Assembly (NCBI RefSeq): GCF_000003815.2
Contig: NW_023365742.1
Location: 89,500-153,499, forward strand
Reading direction: 5' to 3'
Length of the DNA: 64,000 nucleotides
Source: Branchiostoma floridae
Taxonomy: Eukaryota; Chordata; Leptocardii; Amphioxiformes; Branchiostomatidae
The translations under genes were made by a program, and so were the position numbers. Under the pieces are notes generated by a model, which was not told where the DNA came from, did not search any database, and saw nothing but the letters and a program-made list of their open reading frames with translations. Below, in pieces: positions 50,101 through 61,146 of the stretch (within the stretch, counting starts at the first letter, position 1; each line of letters starts with the position of its first letter).

Positions 50101-50106
50101 CGCTAG
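38114..50106 (+). CDS. MRPS9: Mitochondrial ribosomal protein S9 (uS9m), 12 exons, 396 aa
   Basis: Component of the mitochondrial small ribosomal subunit, uS9 family. Exons: 38114-38233, 39192-39383, 40003-40065, 41378-41408, 41581-41660, 42095-42180, 44096-44174, 44663-44788, 45517-45559, ~45729-45837 (first two bases in the N gap), 46260-46429, 50015-50106. With those two bases the CDS is 1191 nt, 396 aa, about the human length. Diagnostic segments: [50 protein letters not shown], then the uS9 core [61 protein letters not shown] and the terminal KKFSWRKR that reaches the decoding centre in this family. Exon 1 ([20 protein letters not shown]) is Arg-rich and without acidic residues until late, as expected for a mitochondrial presequence. 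Exons 2 and 11 are followed by arrays copied from their donor edges. Confidence 0.96.
38618..38810. repeat. Cluster of alternating CAGCACT / CCAGTGCTGAA motifs (MRPS9 intron 1)
   Basis: About ten copies of AGCACT or AGTGCT in alternating orientation within ~190 bp, several in the form TCAGCACTNG...TTCCAGTGCTGAA. Similar motifs occur near 9690-9745 in XPO4 intron 1. Confidence 0.8.
39384..39722 (+). repeat. Extra copies of the MRPS9 exon 2 donor edge
   Basis: GAAACATTCACACAGGAGGA-TGTAGATGTGGGTTAT, i.e. the last codons of exon 2 plus its GTGGGT donor, is repeated right after the true donor. Two copies follow at a 38-bp period (about 39392 and 39430), and a fourth copy of the edge lies at about 39686-39722 beyond an inserted MITE. 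The copy at 39430 carries GATATGGGT, which lacks the donor GT. Confidence 0.9.
39468..39682. mobile_element. MITE (CTGTAAATGC/GCATTTACAG) inserted in the exon 2 array
   Basis: Inverted ends CTGTAAATGC and GCATTTACAG, flanked by TA on both sides (39466-39467, 39683-39684). It splits what was one continuous run of exon-2-edge units, so it is younger than that array. Confidence 0.9.
40113..40345 (+). repeat. ~88-bp minisatellite, three copies (MRPS9 intron 3)
   Basis: Units start at 40113, 40201 and 40288 with GTTCAGGGGGTATGTGTTCT and contain ACAGTGTAAACTACAGTGTG. The array begins about 50 bp after the exon 3 donor but does not include exon sequence. Confidence 0.9.
40787..40987. mobile_element. 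MITE (CTGTAAATGC family), MRPS9 intron 3
   Basis: Ends CTGTAAATGC and GCATTTACAG with interior closely matching 39468-39682 (TTTAAGTTCGCGGTAACACC, AAGTGGTCACCGCGAAAA). The left flank is TATG rather than TA, and TATG also follows the right end. Confidence 0.9.
41706..42020. mobile_element. Repeat family copy 2 (ATAGAATACAACACGGTG...), MRPS9 intron 5
   Basis: Shares start, end and interior with 15703-16080 in XPO4 (GATCCGACCC, CCCTCGAACAAAA, CACCCGTATCGAAC, CGTCACAGGTATGACATAA). No coding capacity. Confidence 0.75.
42457..43281. mobile_element. ~825-bp DNA element with CAGTCAAGCCTGCCC ends
   Basis: The left end TACAGTCAAGCCTGCCCAAG is inverted at the right end ...CGGGCAGGTTTGACTGTA. TA flanks both sides (42455-42456, 43282-43283). 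The motif GGTGGTCGCTGAGAAGAG recurs at both ends. No intact coding frame. A half copy lies in XPO4 intron 20. Confidence 0.8.
45631..45730. other. Assembly gap (100 N) at the MRPS9 exon 10 acceptor
   Basis: Exactly 100 N, a conventional length for a gap of unknown size. The exon 10 acceptor and its first two coding bases are missing; phase of exon 9 (1) and exon 10 (needs two bases) proves this. Confidence 0.97.
46169..46229. mobile_element. Short deleted MITE copy 30 bp before MRPS9 exon 11
   Basis: GTTTGCGGTGGTTTTTAGTT...CCACCGCAAACATTTCTACA then TTAACAGTA matches the ends of the CTGTAAATGC/GCATTTACAG family with most of the middle missing. Confidence 0.65.
46379..48091 (+). repeat. 81-bp tandem array, 21 units, each with MRPS9 exon 11 3' edge and splice donor
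   Basis: Unit 1 is the real 3' end of exon 11 (GGGCACTCTGCAGCTTCCTG...AGACTAG then GTAAGG). Units start at 46379 and recur every 81 bp to 46946. Units at 47027, 47112 and 47197 are 85 bp because of a 4-nt insertion (CTCTATCTGCAG). Units from 47282 to 48011 return to 81 bp. Each repeats [17 protein letters not shown], the donor GTAAGG, and GCTTCTACTACAGGTCATAC. 81 bp is 27 codons and the frame stays open through units 1-8, stopping in unit 9 because of the insertion. Variants (AGACTAG/AGACTGG, GGTCAT/GGCCAT, GGCTTC/GGGTTC) are shuffled along the array. Confidence 0.97.
48120..48967. mobile_element. DNA element with CATTGGCATAATACCGGTC ends (MRPS9 intron 11)
   Basis: CATTGGCATAATACCGGTC (48128-48146) is inverted at GACCGGTATTATGCCAATG (48942-48960); with GTAACAT outside, the inverted ends reach about 27 bp. 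No open frame of note. It begins about 28 bp after the last array unit. Confidence 0.8.
49074..49190. mobile_element. Fragment of the CCGTATATTCTCG-type element
   Basis: TACCGTATTTTCTTGAATTC..AATAAAGTACAC.. and ATTGCCAAAGTAGGGGTGCA match, in inverted orientation, the right end of the element at 12472-13596. Confidence 0.75.
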
Positions 50107-50459
50107 AGTCTGAGTCACTAAAGTTATCATCAAAAATATTTCAAAGAAGTTGAAATGATAATATCAGGAATGTGTCCCTTTTTCCATTTGGATTCATTAC
50201 TGATATCTACGTACAGCAGCTAGTTTGAAAGTGTTTTATGACTAAATATGATTGTTGACAAACAATCAAGTGGTCTGAACGAGAATTTGCCAAAGTTTGT
50301 TACTTAGTATCTGCAGGAGGATGTCTGTAGACAGCATTTCTATTTTCACTGGTGTATGATTATTAAGGACAAACTACATAAAAACAGATACATTACTAGC
50401 AGTGTTAAGTACTACAAGTTTATTTCATCAAAGTACCCACACCAAGCCATTGGTTGCTT

Positions 50460-50465
50460 AATAAA
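50460..50465 (+). promoter_or_regulatory. Poly(A) signal AATAAA, MRPS9
   Basis: AATAAA about 350 bp after the MRPS9 stop codon, the first canonical signal downstream. Confidence 0.6.
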
Positions 50466-50834
50466 GCAAGGTACACTTACATGGGATGATAATTGTACCT
50501 TGTAAAGTGAAAGTTGTAGTTGTGTGATCTGTCCATAAGTAGTCACTTCTGAAGCACAATACACATTTGGCCCATCACTCAAAAACTATCAAATACATCT
50601 TTAAGTTTGGCAGCAGCAAATTAGACAACTTTTGCTGCTGGTAACTGATATTGCGAGTCATTAGATCTCTTACCATTGTATCATTGCACATATTCACAGT
50701 ATGGTTTGTCACCATACACCAACCTCTACTGTGTTCATCTGAAGCGTAACTTTTAGCACAAGTATTTACTCTTGTTATCTGACTTGTAGGTGCTCAGTTC
50801 TCAGACTTAACAAAATACTTGGATGGAGCAACTG

Positions 50835-51215
50835 CATTGGGGTCATTTGACGCAATTGACAGATTATGTTTGATTCATAACCCATATGTTCTGAGTTCAA
50901 ATCCTTTGATGTTCCACCGATCTTGTGCCCTTGAAAAAGGCACTTTACACGACTTTCCTCACTTCACTCAGGTGAAAATGAGTACCTAGCTAGTTAGGGC
51001 CGTCCCTCGGATAGGATGTTAAATGGAGGTCCAGTGTTTGAGGAGAACCACACCTTGATAACATTTTACAAAACACTGCCCGTATCGAAGAGAGTAGGAG
51101 TCCTTCCCAGTGTGAATGGATCAAATGAATCTGTCCAGATATGCAGCTTGTACAGTTCACTACAAACCTAGTGTGTTATGCCATAAAGCAGTTTACCTTG
51201 TATGCAAAGCAAACA
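50835..51215 (+). mobile_element. tRNA-headed SINE (amphioxus SINE-like)
   Basis: The head has an A-box-like TGACGCAATTGAC and a B-box-like GTTCAAATCC about 45 bp apart, as in tRNA-derived SINEs. The body GTGCCCTTGAAAAAGGCACT TTACACGACTTTCCTCACTT resembles the conserved central domain of deuterostome SINEs. Related copies lie at 23370-24245 and 54735-54890. Confidence 0.75.
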
Positions 51216-51540
51216 AAACACTCAGCTTAAATGGAGTAAATACATATTAAAATTTTATTCCCTGTCCTCTACTTTTATAATGACTGCAATATTTTCACCT
51301 GGAAATGTCTGAGAAGCAAGGAAGGAAATTGGTATGGCCTAGACTGGTACATGTGCTGTACGTGTAGAGATCTAGAGGTCGACTTTAGCCTCTAGGCAGT
51401 GATTAGTGGTATGACTAAGAGTGTTGCCTTAGTAACTCGATATAAGTAGCCAGTCAAAAGATTTTAATTGTGCCCCCAGTCATTATACAACCCAGCCCTA
51501 AGCTAGCCTGACTGGAGGAAGTGTGGGACATTCTTTTCCT

Positions 51541-51747
51541 CTATGTGAGGATGTTACTCTTATTTATGTGAGGATGTTTCTCTCCTCTATGTGAGGATGT
51601 TACTCTTATTTATGTGAGGATGTTTCTCTCCTCTATGTGAGGATGTTACTCTTATTTATGTGAGGATGTTGCTCTCCTCTATGTTCACATGTTGCTCTGC
51701 TCTATGTGAGGATGTTGCTCTCCTCTATGTGAGGATGTTGCTCTCCT
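51541..51747 (-). repeat. 23-bp tandem array copied from the end of a coding exon
   Basis: About nine units of GAGGAGAGCAACATCCTCAC ATA (minus strand) with a 46-bp higher-order alternation (GAGGAGAG / AATAAGAG). The first unit is the final coding stretch of the small minus-strand gene, EESNILT then TAG. The array therefore starts inside the CDS and runs on into the 3' flank. Confidence 0.9.
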
Positions 51748-52478
51748 CAGGCTCTGGTTGGTTGTCCTTCCCCACCGGGATGTCCTCCACAGGAATGTCC
51801 ACCTGCTCCTGAGCCTCTTCTTTCTCCCCAGCCAACACCTGGGCAAAATCCATCTCATCAGGCATGGCGGTCTCCAGCATCGGGTCCGAGTGGTCCACCT
51901 GTACATGCAGGCCAACACAAATATACTGGTGAAATGAGCTATCAATTCAGCTACAGTATTTAAAAATCCATTACATTAGACACCTTGGGTCTATCATCCC
52001 TTCTAGACCTATTTGATTTGGCAATTGAAATGGCCCCTGCAGTCCCAAAGCAAACTACTAGAGGGCCCACACTTCCTGACCACAAGATATGAAATTGTGA
52101 CCATAGCTCGTCCAGAAGACGATATCAAATCCTTACGTTCCGCTGCAGTACCTTAGAAAGCTGCTAGGAGGCCCAAAATTCCCTTTACGAACTCCCACCA
52201 ACAGACTAAATGTTATCAAGATCTCCAACTTCTCGGGTTAGGCTACCAAAATATAAACTTCTTAGTAAAGATAAAAACAACTGTCCTCTATACTGAAGAC
52301 ACAATACAAATAACGTGCATCTACATTTTAGCAGGTACATGTATGTGCTTGAGGGACCCATCAGTACCATGTAGTCAGAGTCCTGTCTGTTGACCGTGGC
52401 GTGAGAGATGACGGGATGTCCCGTGATTTCCTCCTCACACTCCGGCTCCTCAGGCACAGCAGTCTCCACATCAGCCAT
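51725..52478 (-). CDS. Unrecognised small acidic protein, two exons (94 aa as modelled)
   Basis: Exon A 52368-52478 (minus) begins at ATG immediately after a good acceptor (CTCTCTATTGTCAG). It encodes MADVETAVPEEPECEEEITG ... and ends DSDYM at a GTACTG donor. Exon B 51725-51898 follows GTACAG in the same phase and encodes VDHSDPMLETAMPDEMDFAQ VLAGEKEEAQEQVDIPVEDI ..., stopping at TAG 51725-51727. The product is strongly acidic with no membrane segment and no domain I recognise. The acceptor abutting the ATG implies an upstream 5' exon, non-coding or coding. The C-terminus lies in the 23-bp array, so the true end could differ between alleles. Coding character is inferred from splice sites, composition and phase only. 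Confidence 0.55.
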
Positions 52479-54734
52479 CTGACAATAGAGAGAACAAGTG
52501 ACCGTAGGTAACGCACTTTGTGACGTAATCATGGTTTGTCAGTTGTGTTGCTTTCAGTGGTGTGTGACATTGTGTTTATTATTTATCAACAATCGCACTG
52601 TTACATTCCTCTGATGAAATAACAACCTTTGGCCCGCGGCCATCAGATGTTGCCGTAAATTTACCATAGATTTGTGATAATTATGATACTCAAAGTAGAA
52701 CAAAATTTGTCAGGAATACCAGAAACGGTTGGTTCACGATGTCAGCTGTTATCGTTACACCACACCATAGTTCAACGAACATCTGTTCAATCACATTCTG
52801 TAACTTCCGCCGCGTCAGTTATAACTGATGATATTGACAGCTCCAAACATCGAATACGACGAACAAAAATAACGAAACGAAACTTAAATGATCCAAATTA
52901 CAGAGAATATAGCGGCGGTTTGGGAGATATTACGTGCGGACAACATGCAAAAGAAACGTTAAGACTTTATTTGACTGTCACACGACAAGTCACGTAAATA
53001 TCCGATACAACTCGATCTATCCCAATATATAATATGCCGTAATACATGTATGGACAAATAAAGAAGGACATGAGACATGAAAAGTTTACATGACTGTGAC
53101 ATGACAATATTAACAAGCCGATAATATTGACAGTTCCAAGCATACAAACAAGAAACACAAAGCCAAAACGCATCAGTTCAACCAAAATACAAAAAAGGAA
53201 CTTCTGCTGCAGTACCAAGGTCAACAAGGGGGCCCAAAATCGACCTTGACCACATACCAGATATAATCCATCGAGAGGTTCTTGACTCAGTATGCTGACT
53301 ACAAAAATCCGGAAACACACACACACACACTCACATAGACACACCCAAAACAATTTCTCAATTTTTCATGGAGATAACAAGCTAAGAAAATTGAGTTTTC
53401 GTCTATCGTTTTCCCTTTATTACTTAAAGCATTGCAGTGAATATTTTTATCAGGTTGTAAATTCACAGCATAACAATTTTCACAACCATGAAGTTTGTTG
53501 TACAATCGACATTTCGGTGACCGTCCTCAGGGCAATTTTGACTGCCGTTTTCTACACCGCAGCTAGGTGTCGCTGTTAACGCTGCGGTCCACTGCCTATA
53601 TCATCAGAAAACTTAATCTACATGTATTGCTTTACAAGCGCAGCCCATCTGTTATGATGGTACAATCAAGAGCCAAGCAGCTGGGTTGGTTACGTCAATG
53701 GCTACTCCATCGTAATATTCCTGAGTTGATCGGATTGAAGCATCCAAACGTCCCTCTCGCACTGGCACGTATTCCTGGCTTCTCGACAGCAGGTAGTGAC
53801 TAACATTAACGATCAACATATCCGTGCCATGAACTGACTCTCCTTGGGTCAATGGGTGCAGAGTGAGAGAGCAACTACGCTGCCACCTCAGCATGGAAAA
53901 CAGACTCGTGTCAACGTTTCCCTGCCCCAGACCCTGCTGGCATTGATCACTCGATCAGTCTGTGTTCAGTCAGCCTCCACAAATGTCTGAAAACTGTTGT
54001 GGCCTCACGCACCACGGGAGTGTTTCCGTTACGGGACGGCGGCAGGGCAGGCGTTCCTGCCGGCCTCAGATACATCAACGTCCGACACAGCTGCACATTC
54101 CCAGCCGTATACATCTGAGCTGGGCTCGATTGCCTGCCATTATTGGAGGTGACTTTGAGTGATATTGACCTCAACATAACAACTTGGGCTGGGCGACATG
54201 TACATGTACCACATCGCTGCACGTCTGCACTCCTGCCACGAGGAAGGGTGCCAAACGGTGTATACGGAAACAAAGACGCAGCAGAAATAACTTTTTAACT
54301 ACAACTCAATATCCCACTTGTCCATTTTGGATGACATCCTCACGCGCATCACATTTCGGACGTTTCAAAAAAAGAAAAGTCTTCAACCATATTTCAAATA
54401 GTACAAAACAGCTGTAAATTAGCGCATATATGCCGTAGATTGCAACAAATATCAGAAACGTCATAGAATGCTTAAGTCAATTCTAAGGTCAAAGAAAAAT
54501 TAAACGAGTTCAAGAATGACATCTACCAATACTTTCAAGTTAAGAAGATGTGAAAGAACAAAAATGAAGAATCTATCATTTGGTATATATACGCTGTGTG
54601 TTAGATCCTTTGTTCAACCTTCCTGACTACTTTAATTGTTTTTTATTTGTTTAATTTGCTTTCGGATAGAGGAGTACAATGTGGCACTGCACTCAATTCT
54701 AGTAACTTATTTCAACATTGCCACATAAGAGGTA

Positions 54735-54890
54735 CAGACAGAAGGTAAATGTAGGATTTTACCTCCCCGACCGAAGTCAGGTACCCATTTTTACACCTGG
54801 GTAAAGCGAGGAAGGTCGTGTAAAGTGCCTTTCCTAAGTACACAACGTCGGGAGTTCCTCTGCCAGTTTCCCCACTCACAACGCCACGAT
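54735..54890 (-). mobile_element. SINE fragment, reverse orientation
   Basis: Reverse complement reads GGAAAGGCACTTTACACGAC then CTTCCTCGCTTTACCCAGGT, matching the SINE body at 50935-51000. Confidence 0.7.
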
Positions 54891-55129
54891 TTCCACTTAG
54901 ATTCACAATGAAGGCAATTTTTTCAGCCAAACTTTCTTTTATTCGCACGTTTGCATCAATTTTTGGGTTCCAGAGGATGATATCCGTATAATCACATCAA
55001 CTTGGCCTAACTTACAAAAATTATCAGAAAATATACTTCTAATCTACCTGTCAGATGCCACGTATCCTCATGCTGTTGTTACGTCCATGAAATATTCATG
55101 CGGTTATGTTTTCACTATCGTTTGTGTTG

Positions 55130-55161
55130 TGTGGTGTGTGTGTGTGTGTGTGTGTGTGTGT
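55130..55161 (+). repeat. GT microsatellite (short)
   Basis: Run of TG dinucleotides about 30 bp long. Confidence 0.9.
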
Positions 55162-55649
55162 CTTTCTGTGAACAAATTCACTCAAGAACTCAAGATGGGT
55201 TGATTTTTCTATTCACTTTCACAGACGTGATCATGACAGACGTAGTGGTGGCGCGGTTTGTCGAGAAATTGGTAGACCTTACGTTTAGCTTATTAAGCAG
55301 GTTGTATGTAATGTTACATGAAGAAAAATAGTGGGGGCACAAATTCAAGTAAATAATCACGAGTTAAACCGTTAACAATCTTGTAGAACAAGCAGAGACG
55401 ATGGACATGTCTTCTATCAGATAAAGTTTCCCAATCCAGCTTGACAACATGACAAACACGACGCCCCCCTTATGGCACCTGTCACGACAATTGAGCAGTG
55501 ATTCCTCACTTGTCGTGCCGTGCCAACTGACGTCAGCGTACTCGAGACATGGACGAATTTTTTATATGTATAACGTTTCAAGGACATTGCGGGGAGCCTG
55601 AATTTCAAACCACTGAACAGATCAATACTCTGAAACTTTGGAAACAATA

Positions 55650-56500
55650 TGATTGATCATTATACGAACATTCCAATGCATACTTAAATTTAAAATCACT
55701 CCGACATCTTTATGTGTATTGGCAGATTGAATCACACAATTATCGAGATAAAGGGTGGGTGAACAATAGGATGTCTTCTGACAGAAATACATATTTCTTC
55801 AGATTTCTGTGGATTTAACTCCATGAGCCACTGACAGGCCCATGAGTGAATTTTGGACAGGTCAGAATTCAGGATGGCGGCAGAATCAAAAGGGTTCTTT
55901 ACTATCTGACCTATTTCGAGAAGGGAACTATCGTCGGCAAAGAGGTAGGGTTGTGAAACGAGATATACATTTACAATATCATTGATATATGAACCATGTG
56001 GAACGCCTGCATTGGTAATGGCATTGAGCTAGGATGAAGATCGACCATCTATGAGAACACGTTGTGATCTTTTGCTAAGATAACTTGATATCCAATTGAT
56101 AAGTGGCCATGGAGAGAGGCGTAAGAATGATTGATAGAAGAATGGGATACAAAATATTGGTTTAAGATTGCCTTCTCCAACGCAGAGTTTCCCTCCTTGA
56201 GAAAATATGCCACCATTTTCTGCTGGTAGTAGATGGGTCATTAAGAGAGTTAATGAGATGTTGATAGTAATTTGATTTACTTTGGGTTAGAGAGCCTGTT
56301 GCGTACCTTACGGTATACAGCCCTATTTGCATCTGTATCTAAGAGGCTTGCTTTGCGGTGTAGTTTGTCACGAGAGCGTTTAAGCTTTCGAATTTTAAAG
56401 GTGATCCAGGGTTTGTCTTTAGGTTTGAATCGAATCTTTTTATTAGAGACACACTGATGCTTCGCCTCTATAATAAGTTCAGATAATTTGAGTGCAGATG
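55650..56500 (-). pseudogene. Decayed LINE reverse transcriptase fragment
   Basis: Minus-strand translation in shifting frames gives, from high to low coordinate, KPKDKPWITFKIRKLKRSRD (region before the RT), INWISSYLSKRSQRVLIDGR, then AGVPHGSYINDI, LFADDSSLLE and WLMELNPQKSEEICISV. These follow the order of Jockey/CR1-type reverse transcriptases. The GVPQGS..GP block is partly deleted and stops interrupt it, so it is a dead copy, unrelated in detail to the two longer LINEs here. Confidence 0.75.
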
Positions 56501-57850
56501 CGTCAAGTGGTGGAAGAAGATATATATAATTCTATTGGATTTGAAACTTGGCGTGTTGACGGGATATGACGAACAGTGGAAATGATTAGATTTTGGGCCT
56601 CTAACGGCTTCCCTTGGCACTGCAGTGGAACTTCCGCTTTTTATATCTTTTGTTCTGAACAAGCTGCTATGGTCAGGATTTTCAATCATTACATAGCTCT
56701 TGCGCCCGGGAAGATGTGACGTAAGTTTGGGCCCCCCTAGCGGCTACGTTTGGAATTGCAGGGGCATTTTTTTGCAACAAAGAAAAGTCCAAGGGGGATA
56801 ACTCAAGATAGGGATAACGGATTTCATGATTTTCGATATGGAGGTAACTTGTTACTTGAGGAACTCACTGAGCTAGCTTGGGGCTTTCTTTGTCGACACT
56901 TCTTCATGGTAAAACTTCTTTCAAGAGAAAACATAAAAGCACATGAAATGTTTACCAAGCCGATTGGAAGGTCACAGAAGGACATAGTAGTGACGTCAAC
57001 ATTGGCATATTGCCGAGTTGTCTTCAGTTTGTTTTGAACACCCCTGGGTGAAATTCTCCCTAAAACAGTGAGGTTTGGAGGAAGTCGTGTATGTTTTGTA
57101 CCCTCGTCATGTTGCTCTCTGGACTGGGGTAGTGACTACTAAGTTTGCAGCGAAGTCGCTAAACTAATGGTCACTGCAAAAAATAATAGTTCGTAAGACT
57201 CTCTACAGATCGAATGTTCTTCAAGTCTTTTTCACGTGACACTTAATGATTGAGAAGCTAAAAGCTTTAAGCGCGTACAGTAAAAAGAACTCAGTCGTTT
57301 CGCCCTCTCCTCTGTGCTACATTTGTATAGGGGCTGTCGACAATGCTAGGCGCGTCAACACCACAAACACACACGGTGTCGCACCAACCTCCTTGGTCAC
57401 ACTTACCTTCCTTCGCACACCTCCACACACGTTTGTATCCTGGGCCGAACAAAACTCACAGCAGCTTCTGAGCGTTGAGGAACGCTTATTAGATATTATA
57501 TAGCGACGACTGTCCTTTTTTAGAAACTCACTAACCTTAACAATCACCTTTTGTAGACGAACGCTGCGCGTATATGGGTGCTGTGTAGGAAATGGTCGTC
57601 AGTTTCGACAGATATGTTTACATGTCTGGGGAGTAGAGGTTTAAAAACAAGTTAGTCACGTGGTTTGTGTCAGCGACCCGACAGTACTGCACAGTTTGCC
57701 CTTGTCTGACAAGGGCGGTCGAACCTGGGTGTAATTTTAAGAACGTTTACATTTGTTTGGTTATATGTCACCCAGGGTTTTGCCACAGGAAACTTGTTCT
57801 CAACTTAATTCTGTACCTCAGCTGTGACGTGCGTCTGTATGAACGGTATG

Positions 57851-57974
<124 letters not shown>

Positions 57975-58979
57975 GGCCTGTACGTGTGAGTTTCTGCAGT
58001 CAATAATATGCACAGTGCAGCTATGTTATATGCACAATGCAGCTGTCATACATTCTTAATGCTGCTCTCTGTGTGTTTATGGCAGGACGGGTCGCAAAGC
58101 AGTATGGATAAGGGGACGAAATCTCCCACAGCTGAATGCCTTTGTTTTGTGCCCTTAAGTATGTTATGTATGGTCATGATTTTTGGTTGGATCTTGTGGT
58201 TGGGAGGTTTGGGCGCTCTGGCAACTTGCTTTCGAACTGCAGGGGGCATTTCAGTTGTAGACTTTAAAGTAGGATAAGTCCAGAAGGTGTGCGTGCATTT
58301 TCTTGAAATTTTGACCTGAAGGTAACATCAATAATGCAAAGTAGGACTTGATTTGCATAATTAATCAGGAAAATTCATACCTCAATTGTGTCAAATGCCA
58401 GGAACTTCATACTCAGTACATATGTAACTTGGTTCAAGAACACTAATAGATCATGCAAATCCTGACTTAGAATTTTCCTAATCAATGGACAAATTGTTAG
58501 GTGGGGTCAAAATTATACTACATAATATCAAGAAATTCCAATTCAATAACAGACATGCATCGTCATTGCTACTATAGCTTACTTAGAAAAGAAAACACCA
58601 ACTTTTGGGAAAGAAATTTAGTTTTTAAGTGTAAAGCGTGTTTTTTCGTCGTCCTGAAAAATTATGATAAGTGACGTTAGAACTAATTACCTTTGCCAGA
58701 ACGGCTAAGGTTATGTTTTAGGCGTGTACGTCTGTCTGTCTGTGTGTGAACAGCATAACTCGAGAAGCCTTCGATGGATGCTGATGGTATTTGGTAGGTG
58801 GGTAGGGGTCGGAAAAACGAAGGCTAAGTTCCATAATGGATCCACTAGCAGCTTGCTAAGGTACTGTAGTGGAATCTCAATTTTTGATATCTCTAGTTCT
58901 GGACATGCTGTGGTCGTGATTTTTTAGTGGTAGATAAACCTCGGGGCAGAGAGTGAGTGCTGTGAGTTTGGGCCGCCTA

Positions 58980-59760
58980 GCAGCTTTTTTTGGAACTGCA
59001 GGCACCGGATTCCTTTCAAACTTTGGACGAGAATAACTCGAGAACGTATTGACGGATCATGATTTTTGGTATGTAGATATAATGAAGTGATGACTAACAT
59101 AATGCAATTCTAATTATGCAAATCAACAGCTAATTTGCATAATCAATGAGGAAAGTTTATAAATCCATTGCATTCTATGATAGGACTTTCAAACTTGTCA
59201 CATATGTAGCTGGAAGGGAGAGGCATGTTAATAGATATCAATTATGTAAATGGCAACCTCATTTGCATAATTGAATAGAAAATATGAACGTGTTGACGGA
59301 TCATCATGATTTTTTGTATGCAGATAGCCTAAGTGAAGACCCACATAATGAGATACTGATTTTACAAATCAAAAGCTGAATTATTGAGGAAAGTTAATAA
59401 ATTCACTCCATTTCATGATAGAACTTGCAAACTTGTCACATATGTAGCTGAGAAAGAGAAATGTCGATAGATATCAATTATGCAAATGACGACCTCATTA
59501 ATTATGCAAATGAGGTCGTCGTTTGCATAATTAATTAGAAAATATTAACATATTGACGGATCGTCATGATGTTTGGTATGTACATAGCCTAAGTGAAGAC
59601 TTACATAATGAGATACTAATTATATAAACTAACAGCTACTTTGCGTAATTAATGAGAAAAAGTTCATAAATCCACTGCATTCCGTGATGGGACTTTCAAT
59701 GTTATCACGTATGTAACTGAGAAAGAAGGCAGAGAATAAGAGGTGTATGTTTGGGTCCCA
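58980..59760. repeat. AT-rich ~250-bp tandem repeat with many ATGCAAAT octamers
   Basis: Units share GACGGATCATCATGATTTTT, GGTATGTAGATAGCCTAAGT, CATAATGAGATACTAATT and CTTTCAAACTTGTCACATAT, recurring near 59047, 59293 and 59556 with a diverged one near 59824. ATTTGCATAAT / ATTATGCAAAT occurs repeatedly. 59476-59498 and 59510-59532 form a 23-bp inverted repeat with one mismatch. Confidence 0.8.
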
Positions 59761-60403
59761 TAGCGTCTTTTTTTGGAACTGCAGGAGCCGGTTTAGTTTC
59801 AGACGTTGAAAGAGAATAAGTCAAGAAGGGAATAAAGGATCATCATGATTTTTGGTTTGCTGATAGCTTAAGTGATACTTGATACAATTTGATATTAGTT
59901 TTGTAAATTGGGATCAAATTTGCATGATTAATGGCGAAATTTTATAAACAAACTCCAGGCATATGAAATAAAATGTAATGAGTAACACATTTATGTCTAC
60001 AGACATCATTCTACATAACAACCTGGTTTATTTGGCAAAGGTATGTGTTCGTGGAACTCTAGTTATCTATGCTAAAACAAGTGAAAATATTTCAAATTGA
60101 TAAAGAAACAATATATCAACATAATGTACAAAAAGAACCAAGAAATAAGATATCTGTGAAGAAAAGAGTCTAGAGTTACAGTATATATACAACTGTATGC
60201 GTCTATGTGGCAGACTATGACATATAGTTAAGGGTTAATAACCCGCGCTCGAGTTGTATACATGTATGGTACCGGTGTCATAACACCTGGTCCTTTGCTA
60301 TAACCACTGAATAAAACCACCGAGTGAGTGAAGCGAACAAGGTTGTTTACCCAGGACCAGGCAGGTCATCAAAGTGACAGATCAATTTATAATACAAACA
60401 TCC

Positions 60404-60409
60404 TTTATT
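60404..60409 (-). promoter_or_regulatory. Poly(A) signal AATAAA for a minus-strand gene
   Basis: TTTATT on the plus strand is AATAAA on the minus strand. It lies about 740 bp past the candidate stop codon at 61147. Confidence 0.5.
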
Positions 60410-61146
60410 CAGCACATTCAATAAATTTGAACAGTAAATTTGAACAACATATAACTTGTACGTAAAATGTCGTTCAGTTCCAAGGCTTGAAATAATGGCA
60501 AAGTTGAACCATTTTGTTACTTGAAGTTGAATGTAACAGTTGAAAGTGGACTTGACCCCCAAATAACTGTAACATGGTCTGCAGACGGTTGACCTATCAT
60601 CTGCGGAGTGTTTTACTTGCAGTGGGGGTACAAAATTATGTGTTTAGCCGTTCCGTATGAAGTGGATAATTAGGTATATTCTATCCTTTCTTAAGAAATA
60701 ACATGATTGTACATGTACTATCAGTATCATTGCAGTTTCAACACTATTGTTTAGAATCTGATAAGAGAAAAAGATTGTTAAGATAAGTGGAATGTGATAG
60801 ATTTTCTAGAACAAAATGTGCATGAGTTCTCCTTTTAAGCATAAATTATGAACTATGTAGTGTAGATGATGTCTTTCATAAAATTTACTTGCTGTGGCCT
60901 TACTGTTGTTCACAGTTGCCCTTATAATGATAATAATGGCAACTGGTAAACTTGATTCACAACTACTATGCTGGGCGATATAAGACAGTTGTGTTTTGTT
61001 TGCATAGTCTTTTACATTTACTGTCACAAGTAAAAAAAGAATAACAAAACAGAAAGAAAGAAAATTATAAGTAAAACTGTATGTAGAAATAATATGACCC
61101 ATACAACAAAGTTCCCCCAGCACATCTGTCCAGCCCAGGCATGCTC

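Noticed and set aside
53567-54417. Several 70-110 aa ORFs possibly from a gene
   Set aside because: Competing frames on both strands, no splice structure, no recognisable family; perhaps an old transposon remnant.
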